From Asaia bogorensis_B (GTDB taxonomy: Bacteria; Pseudomonadota; Alphaproteobacteria; Acetobacterales; Acetobacteraceae): a DNA stretch of 64,000 nucleotides. Position numbers and translations under genes: made by a program. Under the pieces are notes generated by a model. The model was not told the DNA's origin. It ran no database searches and saw only the letters and a list, made by a program, of their open reading frames with translations. The DNA lies in assembly GCF_900465315.1 (NCBI RefSeq), contig NZ_UBIX01000012.1. One strand, 5' to 3'. How positions within the stretch are numbered: the first letter of the stretch is position 1; each line of letters begins with the position of its first letter. Positions 17,408 to 26,160 of this stretch are shown piece after piece.

Positions 17408-18619
17408 GTGATCAGAGCTGTTTTGAAAAGAGGTGGGCGTCATTTATGCCTGTTGTCGGCGGTGAGCCTGCTCGCTGCGTGCAGTGCCCTCCCTGATAGC
17501 GGACCGTCGGAGCGTAACGTTCTCAAAAGCGTCGGACAGCCTTCAATCAACTCCCTTGGCTTTGAGATCCTGCCGGTTGATCTCAAGACAATTTCAGTGC
17601 TCTCAGAGGAGCGGCCCCCGCTCATCTCGAGTCTTGAGGTCAAGAACGCGCCTGTCGTATACAACGATCGTGTCGGCAGGGGCGACATGCTCTCCGTCTC
17701 TATTTTCGAGGTTGGCAACAGCCTTTTCTCCAACATATCGCACAGTGCTACCGCGTCGTCCCTTGCTGGCATGACGTCTACAAGTGCCGGTGCTACCAAT
17801 ACGGAGTTACCGCCTACCGAGGTCGAGGCGGATGGGACAATCGAGATACCTTACGCGGGTCGAATAAAGGCAGTAGGCTTCACGCCGCGGCAGATTGCGG
17901 AAGCAATCAAGCAGAACCTCGATGGCAAGACAGAAAATCCTCAGGTGATGGTGCATATCGTCCGGGATATCGGTAACACCGTGATTGTCTCTGGCGAGAT
18001 CGAAAGGCCGGGCCGTGTGGTACTCTCCTCTGCGAGAGAGCGCCTATCGGATCTGATCGCTATCGCTGGTGGCGCGAAATGGGCACCGCAGGATACGTTT
18101 GTGCAGTTGTTGCGCGATGGAAAGACAGGTGGCACCGATCTGAGCACACTGCAATCCCATCCTGACCTTGATATGGCAGGCTTGCCGGGTGACCGGATCC
18201 AAGTGATCTATCAGCCCAGAACCTATACGGTGTTCGGCGCTTCAGATCATGTTTCGGAGACCCCTTTTAAATCGCCTGATCTGACGCTTGCTGAGGCAAT
18301 AGCCCGTAGTGGGGGACCGAACGACTCTCGCGCAGACCCTAATGCTGTATTCCTGTTCCGATTCGAGGATGTGCCCGCAGCTCGAACGCTGGGACTCAAA
18401 ACCCCCGCGATCCGACATGGGCTCAATGAAGGCGTACCGGTTATCTATCATCTCGATATGATGAACCCTACGAGCTACTTCTTGGCCCAGCACTTTCCGA
18501 TGAAGAACAAAGATGTGCTGCTGATTGCGAATGCGCGGACAAACCGGTTCTACAAGTTTAACCAATTGATCGGCGCGTTGACCGGGCCCGCCGTAACGGC
18601 TGCTTGGGTCGCGAAGTGA
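17408..18619 (+). CDS. kpsD: Capsule export outer-membrane lipoprotein, KpsD/BexD/CtrA family (Wza-like)
   Basis: 403 residues. A signal peptide ends in the lipobox LLAAC (Cys25), so the mature protein is a lipoprotein. A polysaccharide-export (PES) domain begins near residue 80 (YNDRVGRGDMLSVSIFEV, later IEIPYAGRIKAVGFTPRQIAEAI), followed by two SLBB-type ligand domains (VSGEIERPGRV; FGASDHVSETPF). The length is close to BexD/CtrA (~390) and much shorter than E. coli KpsD (~560), suggesting a Wza-type channel. The start is GTG 17408 with GAAGAG about 8 bases upstream; the ATG at 17403 runs straight into a stop. It completes the export pathway from KpsMT via KpsE to the cell surface. Confidence 0.9.
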   Translation: MIRAVLKRGGRHLCLLSAVSLLAACSALPDSGPSERNVLKSVGQPSINSLGFEILPVDLKTISVLSEERPPLISSLEVKNAPVVYNDRVGRGDMLSVSIFEVGNSLFSNISHSATASSLAGMTSTSAGATNTELPPTEVEADGTIEIPYAGRIKAVGFTPRQIAEAIKQNLDGKTENPQVMVHIVRDIGNTVIVSGEIERPGRVVLSSARERLSDLIAIAGGAKWAPQDTFVQLLRDGKTGGTDLSTLQSHPDLDMAGLPGDRIQVIYQPRTYTVFGASDHVSETPFKSPDLTLAEAIARSGGPNDSRADPNAVFLFRFEDVPAARTLGLKTPAIRHGLNEGVPVIYHLDMMNPTSYFLAQHFPMKNKDVLLIANARTNRFYKFNQLIGALTGPAVTAAWVAK

Positions 18620-18626
18620 TATGCAC

Positions 18627-18651
18627 GCGCCGCTTCTGGCAAAAGCGGCGC
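18627..18651 (+). terminator. Stem-loop after kpsD
   Basis: GCGCCGCTT (18627-18635) pairs perfectly with AAGCGGCGC (18643-18651) over 9 bp with a 7-base loop, and flanking GCAC/GTGC can extend it. It starts 7 bases after the kpsD stop. No T-run follows, so it is either a weak intrinsic terminator or an mRNA-stabilising end. Confidence 0.5.
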
Positions 18652-19498
18652 CCATGTGCCAGTTAGTCGATGACTGCACGCCACGTCGAAAGCCCCGTAT
18701 TTTCCGGCGTTAGGATTCTTGTGGGGGATTTCCGGTCACGTCCTTCCATTGAAGACTTGTCTGACTCTAGTCGATCGCGCCCGGCCTGCATCAAGGCAAG
18801 TGGCGCATGCCCCATAGGCACTTCGGTTCAGTGACGAATGTTGTCTTTTGTCCGCGTGAATCCCTACCGAACGGAGAAGCCCTGCTACTTGCTACGCCGG
18901 GTCCCCCAATCAAGACCCACCACGACAACAGCCAGGGTGAAATCCGTTGATGCGCTCAGCAAATCGCTCAGCACGGCATTTCAATGACGTCAAAGAGGTA
19001 ACTCTGCTCGACAGCCCGAGATCGACATTGCCCGGAGATCGGTCTCGTAACCCACCCGTTGTTTGCGCTCAGGTTAGCGACACCGAACTGCTCTGCTGCG
19101 ATCCCTAGGGAAAATGCCTCCAATAGCTTCGAAAAAGTGACGAGTTGGAGGGACGACGGACTGGACGATGGTCGGACCGGTCGCCTCTAAACCTGCCAGC
19201 GTCCTAGAGCAAAAGTAAGCGGTCACAGGCTCCTTTTCCGCTTAACTCAAATCCTGCGTCACATGTCGCGATGAGTGAAGCGTCGCCAAGATAGTCAGCG
19301 TCAGCAAAACCTCTCTGGTCGATGCCACGACCTCCGTCGCACTATGCTCATTGACTAAGCAAACCACCGTAGACGGAGTTTTCTACCTTCGGATATTTAT
19401 TTCGTACAGAAATCTTCGCTTGAGAATCTTACGGATGCCGATCTATTGCGCCACTCTCGGCGTATACAGGTCACCTTTCAACGACCCTGGTACACTCC
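18652..19498. other. Gene-poor stretch between kpsD and the antiporter gene
   Basis: About 850 bases without any supported gene on either strand; only short frames without ribosome binding sites are present. It is the right-hand boundary of the capsule locus and may hold the remains of lost genes, but no transposase motif or terminal repeat could be recognised by eye. Confidence 0.45.
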
Positions 19499-20743
19499 TT
19501 AACTCTCCTCTTTCGCGGTGCGCTGAGGCGTAACGGTGATGGTAGAGGGTTTGAACAGATGGAACATGGGGCCAGTCAGTAGCGTGGAAATGACGGCGAG
19601 AACCATGAGTGAAGCGAAGGCAAATTCGGAGAGCATGCCTTGCTCATGAAGGATGGTCGCAGCAACGATCTCCATCAGGCCTTTACACTGTAGCAGCGAG
19701 CCAAGCCCAAAAGTTTGTCGTGTAGAAAGGTTGGGGGCCGGGGGAAAGGCGTATATCGATCCCATCTTCGCAATGATCGAAATGAGCACGAGTGAGAGGG
19801 ATGCGAGAACAGATGGCCAGGTCAAAGCATCTCCGTCGATACGAAGGCCGCTATGCCCGAAAAAGAGGGGCGCAATCCAGATGAGACAGAATGTTGAGAT
19901 GGCCTCGAAAGGTAGACGCTTCACCCAGGATGGCGGCATGAAAGCCCCGGCGAAATAGGCGCCTATGAGTTCATGAAGGCCGAGGGTCATGCTCGCCCAA
20001 GATCCGAGTATCAAATAAACGGGTACGACGCCCCATATCAAGGCTTTGGGCGGGTTGCGAATGTGCCGGGATGCCAGAGAACCGGCGAGACCCAGACCTA
20101 ACAGGAGGAAAACAGCAAGGCACTGGCGCAGACCCCAGCTTTGCATCGCCGTTTGTCGCTCTGCAGCGAATTGCAGGAGGGCAAGACCTATCCACAGGGT
20201 CGCATCGTCGATGACAGCCAGTTTGAGTGCAAGCTGGCCAAGTGGCTTATCCTCGATCGGTAATTCGCGCACAATTCCGATAAGAACAGGTAGCGCACTG
20301 ACCGCTATGCAGAGGCCAATGGATGCAGCGCCTATAAGAGGAGAAACGGCGGGTGCATGCCAGCCCGGTAAAGGCAGGAAAAAGTAGAAAACGAGCGCAG
20401 TACCAGTCAGGAAAGGGCCACCCAAGGCAGCTGCCGCGCCTGCAAGCAAACGTGGCACCGAGGGTGTCGAGATTTTGCTGTCTCCACTGTCCCCCTCGGG
20501 ATGCTGCCACATTTCCATACCGGCAGTGAAGGCCAGTACGAGCACAGCAACCCAGCCGATCGTATCGCCATAAAAAGATGGCAATCCAGCCGATCTGACC
20601 GGCAGGTGCCACACTGCGGCAAGAATGCCGATAAGGATCGGGATAACCGCGATTGGTATGGTGCGACCGAGCAGGCGCCACAGGACCCAGGGGACACAGA
20701 CGAACAAACCCAAATCCGCGATGAGCGCCGTAAAATCGTTCAT
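19499..20743 (-). CDS. CPA2-type cation:proton antiporter
   Basis: 414 residues from ATG 20743, which has AAGGGA about 5 bases upstream; the in-frame GTG five codons earlier lies inside that ribosome binding site and is rejected. Ten or more hydrophobic segments with short loops, e.g. AVIPILIGILAAVWHLP and GWVAVLVLAFTAGMEMW, and a core-domain DDATLW motif typical of the Na+/H+ exchanger family, whose acidic pair binds the exchanged ions. No regulatory TrkA-N domain follows. Likely function: sodium or potassium/proton exchange at the inner membrane, useful in acid environments. It stands alone, transcribed toward the capsule locus. Confidence 0.82.
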   Translation of the reverse strand: MNDFTALIADLGLFVCVPWVLWRLLGRTIPIAVIPILIGILAAVWHLPVRSAGLPSFYGDTIGWVAVLVLAFTAGMEMWQHPEGDSGDSKISTPSVPRLLAGAAAALGGPFLTGTALVFYFFLPLPGWHAPAVSPLIGAASIGLCIAVSALPVLIGIVRELPIEDKPLGQLALKLAVIDDATLWIGLALLQFAAERQTAMQSWGLRQCLAVFLLLGLGLAGSLASRHIRNPPKALIWGVVPVYLILGSWASMTLGLHELIGAYFAGAFMPPSWVKRLPFEAISTFCLIWIAPLFFGHSGLRIDGDALTWPSVLASLSLVLISIIAKMGSIYAFPPAPNLSTRQTFGLGSLLQCKGLMEIVAATILHEQGMLSEFAFASLMVLAVISTLLTGPMFHLFKPSTITVTPQRTAKEES

Positions 20744-21357
20744 ACCATCCCTTTCCACGTTGCACGAAACGATAGCTTAAACATCAAATGAAGGGAAATC
20801 ATCGCGCCAGCATCACTTATGATCGCAAGCGCTATATCTTCGCACCTGCAGCAATTGGAAGAGGCGTATTGGAACTGTGGCCTGACGCGCGGGCACTTAC
20901 ATGGATATTTGAGCGCACTATAACTGTTTCTTATACCTTGATGTATTAATTCTTGACGCTTGTGACTATGCACGGAGTTGCTGGTGTTCGCACAACGGGC
21001 CGTGAACTATCCGAGGCATTCTATGCTCAGGGCTCTTTTGATCAATGCAAGCAAGCATGGGCTCACGTGCTGTCAGGGTGAACGCAACTCGCCATGTCAC
21101 GTGACGCTGTTGATCAGCCGCATCGTTGATCCCTCCAACCATATCCTGCCAGTTTACCGGATGATTCTGCGCTCCTTCGTTCCGCACCGCTCACCATGTT
21201 GCCTGGACCTTTCTCGTCGGCCCGTACTTTGAGCGATACTTATTCGTGGTATCAGCTTCTGTCCCAATAAGGGTTGGCGCGCTGCGCCTCTCTGCCACCT
21301 CTTGGGGAAGCGTGCACCTGGCATAGGGAGGGGGGCGTAATCACCCCCCCATCGTTC
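20744..21357. other. Intergenic region between antiporter gene and TonB receptor gene
   Basis: About 610 bases with no supported gene. The left part (20760-20960) is relatively AT-rich and should contain the antiporter promoter. The right end holds GGGGGG/CCCCCC (21330-21350), an 8-base loop hairpin just beyond the stop of the minus-strand receptor gene; without a T-run it is only a possible terminator. Confidence 0.4.
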
Positions 21358-23589
21358 TCACAGTGCGGCCTGCATGCTGATCGTGAAGGAGCGCGGCGCG
21401 CCGATCAGGACCTCGCTTGGATAGCTGGTGTCCGCCCATTGCACGTAATGCTTGTTGGCAAGATTATCGATCCGGCCATACAGGGTGATCCCCTTATAGA
21501 CGTGCCAGCCGGCAAACACGTTTACGAGTGCATAGTTCTTGAGCGTAAGGGTGTTGGCATAATCGCCCTTGCGTGCAGAGACGTAACGCATGCCCGCACC
21601 CAGATCGAGCGGCAGGTCGAAGACGTTCGACCATACGCCCCATAGATTGGCCGTTACCGCCGGGACGTCCGGAACCTGATTGCCGCTCGCATCGGTCGAG
21701 GCATTCGGGAAGAACGTGCCGTAACGGGCATAGGTATAGGCCACGTTCCCCGAGACGCTCCAATGCCGGTCAATACGCCAATCGGCCTGCCACTCCAGAC
21801 CGCGCGATTTCTGGCTGCCGGCTGTCGAGACACTGTCCTGTCCGGTCTGGACCAGCACTCTCGTCCTACGGATATCGAAGAAGGACAAGGTTGTGACGAG
21901 CCGTCCCGAGAGAGCGCTTGCTTTGAGCCCAATCTCTCCCTGACGCGAGTGACTCAATCGGGAAAATTGCCCTCGATTGGCAAGGAAGAGATTGGAGCCC
22001 GGGGGGTCTTCAGCCGTGGTATAAACCCCATACAGGCTCAGATTGGGCAACAGGTCGAAGACCGGACCTATGCGGAAATTGGCCGGATTGTAATGCCCCT
22101 TGAAGCTGGTGGACGCATTGAACTGGCCATTCTGGTTGAAGTTCTGCCTGTCGAGTGAAAGCCAGTCATATCTGAACCCTCCCACTAGCCGCAGCCTGTC
22201 GGTGATCGAAAGGGTATCCTCAAGAAAGAGGCCCGCGTCGATCATGGTCGTGGGAGATTTACGGTAGGGATACTCCCCGGCAAATGACCCGAGTGCGCCG
22301 CCTTCAGGGCTCGTCAATGAGACGCTGTCGGCATAATCCGCATCGGGAAAGCCGCGATTGCGGATGAAGCGGATGTAGTAGGCATCTCCGCCGATCACGA
22401 GGCGATTGCGTAACCCGAACAGGGGATAATCGAAACGCGCATCGACGCTGTCTCCAAGCTGATGCTGGTTCTGATAGACATAGAAACGATCGCGGCCGAT
22501 CCGGCCGGGCGTGATTGCCTGTCCGCTCGCATTAGTGGCGCCGGGTGAGGCGATATAGCTGTAGGTCTCGGCATTGTCCCAGCGACGTTTGGCATAAAGG
22601 AAATAGGCCTTGTCATGCAGTGAGACGTGGTCGCTGGCAGCCCAGTCCAGATGCAGCGTCGGCGTTGCATTGACGGAGCTCGCCCGTGGGTTGGCCACGT
22701 TGTAGTTGCGCCACAGCGAAGCGCGGCTGATGACGAGGCCCTGAGTTGAATGGAGTAGCCCACCAGCTGCGTCATTTATAGCAGAGCCCGGTACGAGCGG
22801 CGCTCCGTAATAGGTTGAGAGATTATCGGTCAGGTAATCAACAGTAAGACGTGCCGTGAACTTCGCGTCTGGATGCCACAGGAGCGTGGTGGTCCAGTCA
22901 TTGCTGCGCGGGTTGGCGTCTTTGACATAGCCATCAGACGAGGTCCGGCTGAAATCGCTTCGTATCGCCAGGGTACGGGTGAGGGGCACTGACCCGCCAA
23001 TGCCTGCATTCCAGCTATTGAAGCTCCCGTAGGAGACCAGGGCGTTGCCACGCACATGATCCGTGTCCGGCGTACGCGTGCGCATATCCACGGTACCGCC
23101 GACGGCACCCTGGCCATAAAGAACGGAGGAGGGGCCTTTCAGGATCTCGACCGCCTCGAGATTGAAGGCGTTGAGTGGCCGGTTCACCATGGTTGTGGGC
23201 CCGAAATAGAAACCGTCGCGCAGGATCAGCACCTGATTGCCGCTGAAACCGCGCATCATGAGCTGGGCCGGGTTGCCGGGCGAGCCACCGGAGGTCACAC
23301 CCGGTGCGAAATCGGCAGCATCTTCGGCATGCACATAGCCGCGCTGCGAGATGATCTTCTGATCGATAATCGAGATCGAAGCCGGATTATGCTGGAGGCT
23401 GAGTCCGAGCCGACCGCCTATGGCTGGGCGTGCCTTGAGGCCGGTACTCTCACCATGAGCCGTAATGTATTCGTCGTTGCTGCCTTGCTCCTGAGCGAGG
23501 GCAGCAGGTGAAAGCGGCAGAAGGCCAAGTGCGGGCGCGAGCGAGATGCCGGTCAGAAGACAAGCCCTGAGTGAGCGCATGGGGCGCAT
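21358..23589 (-). CDS. TonB-dependent outer-membrane receptor under cobalamin-riboswitch control
   Basis: 743 residues with a signal peptide ending near AALAQEQ (residue 33). Plug domain ~45-190 (HNPASISIIDQKII, RGFSGNQVLILRDGF, VEILKGPSSVLYGQGAVGG), then a 22-strand barrel ending in an aromatic-poor ...SMQAAL. By sequence style it resembles ferric-siderophore receptors (FhuE/FpvA type) more than BtuB. However, a cobalamin riboswitch lies about 100 bases upstream on the same strand, so cobalamin or a related corrinoid is a likely substrate. ATG 23589 is followed three codons later by ATG 23580; neither has a strong Shine-Dalgarno, as expected if translation depends on the riboswitch. Confidence 0.85.
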   Translation of the reverse strand: MRPMRSLRACLLTGISLAPALGLLPLSPAALAQEQGSNDEYITAHGESTGLKARPAIGGRLGLSLQHNPASISIIDQKIISQRGYVHAEDAADFAPGVTSGGSPGNPAQLMMRGFSGNQVLILRDGFYFGPTTMVNRPLNAFNLEAVEILKGPSSVLYGQGAVGGTVDMRTRTPDTDHVRGNALVSYGSFNSWNAGIGGSVPLTRTLAIRSDFSRTSSDGYVKDANPRSNDWTTTLLWHPDAKFTARLTVDYLTDNLSTYYGAPLVPGSAINDAAGGLLHSTQGLVISRASLWRNYNVANPRASSVNATPTLHLDWAASDHVSLHDKAYFLYAKRRWDNAETYSYIASPGATNASGQAITPGRIGRDRFYVYQNQHQLGDSVDARFDYPLFGLRNRLVIGGDAYYIRFIRNRGFPDADYADSVSLTSPEGGALGSFAGEYPYRKSPTTMIDAGLFLEDTLSITDRLRLVGGFRYDWLSLDRQNFNQNGQFNASTSFKGHYNPANFRIGPVFDLLPNLSLYGVYTTAEDPPGSNLFLANRGQFSRLSHSRQGEIGLKASALSGRLVTTLSFFDIRRTRVLVQTGQDSVSTAGSQKSRGLEWQADWRIDRHWSVSGNVAYTYARYGTFFPNASTDASGNQVPDVPAVTANLWGVWSNVFDLPLDLGAGMRYVSARKGDYANTLTLKNYALVNVFAGWHVYKGITLYGRIDNLANKHYVQWADTSYPSEVLIGAPRSFTISMQAAL

Positions 23590-23689
23590 GTTATGTGTTC
23601 TATCCCGTATTCACGTCACTACGATGGGCAGCGTTTCCCCTGCCACCTGCAGGACACCCCGCCCGCCGGTTCTCGTCCGTGACCCCGTG

Positions 23690-23866
23690 TGATGGCAGGT
23701 CTCCTGACTTGTGCGTCATGATGTGCGAACTGGCCTTCCCGGGGGGATAGTCCCAGTGGCTGAACCCTTGGCGGGTCCACGTTCGCACACTCTTCACCTA
23801 CAGTTGCGGGGGCAGTCATGGCGTTCGACCATGTTCCCTTTTCATCCCGTCTCCGGGACACCATCG
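23690..23866 (-). promoter_or_regulatory. Cobalamin (AdoCbl/B12) riboswitch
   Basis: Read on the minus strand, all recognisable blocks of the cobalamin aptamer occur in order: GGTGTCCCGGAGACGGGATG with AAAAGGGAACATGGT (start near 23866), then GACTGCCCCCGCAACTGTA, then GCCACTGGG...GGGAAGGCC, and finally the B12-box AGTCAGGAGACCTGCCATCA ending near 23690. About 100 bases of expression platform separate it from the receptor start. In known members, cobalamin binding shuts off transcription or translation of uptake genes. Confidence 0.95.
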
Positions 23867-24121
23867 GATCGGACCCTAGCTTTACAACCCGTGCTGTCAA
23901 TGCTGCGTGGGTCTTGGTCTATAGTTCGGCTTTTCCTTGCGTCTATTTTGCGACAGCGCTGAGGGCCTTGGGTGCGCAGGCGTGCGACGGCACAGACGCG
24001 CTCCACGCGCTGGGGAGCGAGAGGGTCACGCCTTGAAGAGGTTCTGCTTCTCTCCAGGCGACTATCGCTGTGTCGCCCCCGCCACGCATTACACACGTCG
24101 TTTTCCTGATGAGACAGGCTT

Positions 24122-26143
24122 TCAGGCCGGGTTCCCACGCCCGAAATGCGGGTCCGACCGGCTGGGCGATCCGTTTTCGACATGACCTGCGAGAGAGAGA
24201 ACAAGCTTGCCCGAACGGGTGACGCAATCGACGTGATACCAGTGGTCACTCGCGGCAACCGGTATGGTGTGTTGCAAAATCTGCCCCGGTTGTAAGGAAA
24301 GGTCCTGTCGCTGCCCGGTGTAGTGATCGATGAGCGAGAGCACGACGGGCTCGTTTGCACCGGTCCCCTGTACCGCGCAGTTCAAGGACAGCTGCAGGCT
24401 GCTCCCGCTCGCCTGTGAAGTCAGCCCAATGCGGCTCTCGGGATCATGGAGACGGTAGAACCCGTTCGGCCCGTATATCTCGACCGTGCCTGAGGCAGCA
24501 CAGTGGAACACAGCCGTTGTCTTGCCTGCAACGGTCAGATGTTGGCTTGCCTCACCCGTCTGACGGATACGAAAAACCACACCCTGCTCAGCCGTGTTGG
24601 CAAAGACCAGTTTCGTCGGCGCATCGGCGTGGCTTGTGACGGCGAAGCGATAAGGCAGAGCCCGGCTCGGACGCTGACCAGCCTCCTGCAGGGGCAGGCT
24701 GCCATGTTCCGGTACGAGCGGGGGAGGGTGTGCACAGGAAATTCGTGTCTGGGGCAGATACGCGCTCGTGTCAGGAAGAGCCACGGACCACTTCGCATCA
24801 GGCTTGCTGAAATCGAAGGCAGAGGTCAGATCGCCGCAAACCGCTCGCCGCCAGGGTGTGATGGTCGGGCAGGGCACATTGAACCGCTGCTCGAGAAACC
24901 GGATGACCGACGTATGGTCGAACACCTGTGAATTGACCCACCCGCCTTTGGTCCAGGGCGAGATGATCAGGGCGGGTACGCGGGGCCCGAGGCCGACCGG
25001 CTCGCCGTGAAAGGCCTCGCCGTCCGGAAGCTGGCCAGTTATTGTCTGCGATGAGGGAACGGGCGGCGGTACATGGTCGAAAAACCCGTCATTCTCATCG
25101 TAATTCAGAATGAAAACGGTCTTGGCCCAAGTGTCGGGGTGTCGAACGAAAATGTCGATCAGCTTGGAAATCAGATGCTCGCCAAAGCCGGGCGGCGCTT
25201 CGGGATGCTCCGAAAGGGCCGCCGGTGGGACGATCCACGACACCTGAGGCAGCGTTCCATCGGCAATGTCCTTCTCGAAGGCCTCCAGCAGGTAGCGCCC
25301 CTCCAGTTCGTGCATGTTCTCCTTGTTTGAGCCCGGAACGACAGCGCGCGCCTGACGATAGCGCCAGTCCTGCCTGTCGAGATTACGGAACTGCCTGAAG
25401 GAGGCGAGGGGATTGTCGCCAAAATTGTCGTATTCCTGGTAGAATTTCCAGGTCACCCCGGCCTCCTGAAGGCGCTCGGGATAGGTCGTCCAGTCAAATG
25501 GTGTGAAGGCGGGATTGTCGTGCGCCATATCGGCTGACCAGTTGCCGTCATCGACATTCTCGACCGCCTGTTTGCCATCAGCGCCGACGGCAAGGCCGTT
25601 TGTACCGGTAAAGAAATAGAGGCGGTTGGGATTGGTCGGGCCGAAGATCGAGGCGTGATAGGCGTCGCAAATGGTGAAGGCGTCGGCCAGGGCGTAGTAA
25701 TAGGGAATTTCTGCGCGGGTAAAATATCCCATTGTCATCGGGCTTTTATGGGGGACCCAGCCATCCCACTCGTTCCATGCGGCCTGGGTGCCTTTCCAGC
25801 TATGGTCAAGGCTTTTGAGGCAGGCCGCCGAGGTATGGATCGTATCGAACAGGAAAGGCCATATGGCACGGCCGGTTGCGTCCTTCTGGGCAAAGACCGG
25901 GCTCCCATCCGCCTGCTTTTCGGCGCGCGGGTCGCCAAAACCACGCACGCCACGCAGGGTGCCAAAGTAGTGATCAAAGGCACGGTTTTCCTGCATCAGG
26001 ATAACGACATGCTGGACATCCCTGATCGTGCCGGTTTCACGATTGGCAGGGATGGCGAGGGCCTGACGCAGGTTTTCTGGCAATATGGTCCCTGCCAGCG
26101 CGGCAGCACCTAGATGAAGGAAATGCCGACGGCTGGGTTTCAT
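24122..26143 (-). CDS. Tat-exported phospholipase C (phosphoesterase family)
   Basis: 673 residues. A twin-arginine signal (SRRHFLHLG at 4-12, then AAALAGTI) sends the folded enzyme out. The catalytic domain (~40-470) has the PLC-family ENRAFDHYFGTLRG (52-65), an NPNR motif, and a late NYDENDGFFDHV metal site. Two C-terminal beta domains of the DUF756 type (~500-580 and ~585-665) complete the bacterial non-haemolytic PLC layout. Such enzymes cleave phosphatidylcholine or sphingomyelin to diacylglycerol/ceramide plus phosphocholine; related acid phosphatases share the fold. It is 17 bases downstream of a TonB receptor on the same strand, with GGAG 9 bases before ATG, so the two form an operon probably serving phosphorus or lipid scavenging. 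Confidence 0.88.
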   Translation of the reverse strand: MKPSRRHFLHLGAAALAGTILPENLRQALAIPANRETGTIRDVQHVVILMQENRAFDHYFGTLRGVRGFGDPRAEKQADGSPVFAQKDATGRAIWPFLFDTIHTSAACLKSLDHSWKGTQAAWNEWDGWVPHKSPMTMGYFTRAEIPYYYALADAFTICDAYHASIFGPTNPNRLYFFTGTNGLAVGADGKQAVENVDDGNWSADMAHDNPAFTPFDWTTYPERLQEAGVTWKFYQEYDNFGDNPLASFRQFRNLDRQDWRYRQARAVVPGSNKENMHELEGRYLLEAFEKDIADGTLPQVSWIVPPAALSEHPEAPPGFGEHLISKLIDIFVRHPDTWAKTVFILNYDENDGFFDHVPPPVPSSQTITGQLPDGEAFHGEPVGLGPRVPALIISPWTKGGWVNSQVFDHTSVIRFLEQRFNVPCPTITPWRRAVCGDLTSAFDFSKPDAKWSVALPDTSAYLPQTRISCAHPPPLVPEHGSLPLQEAGQRPSRALPYRFAVTSHADAPTKLVFANTAEQGVVFRIRQTGEASQHLTVAGKTTAVFHCAASGTVEIYGPNGFYRLHDPESRIGLTSQASGSSLQLSLNCAVQGTGANEPVVLSLIDHYTGQRQDLSLQPGQILQHTIPVAASDHWYHVDCVTRSGKLVLSLAGHVENGSPSRSDPHFGRGNPA

Positions 26144-26160
26144 GCTGACTGCTCCGGAAC

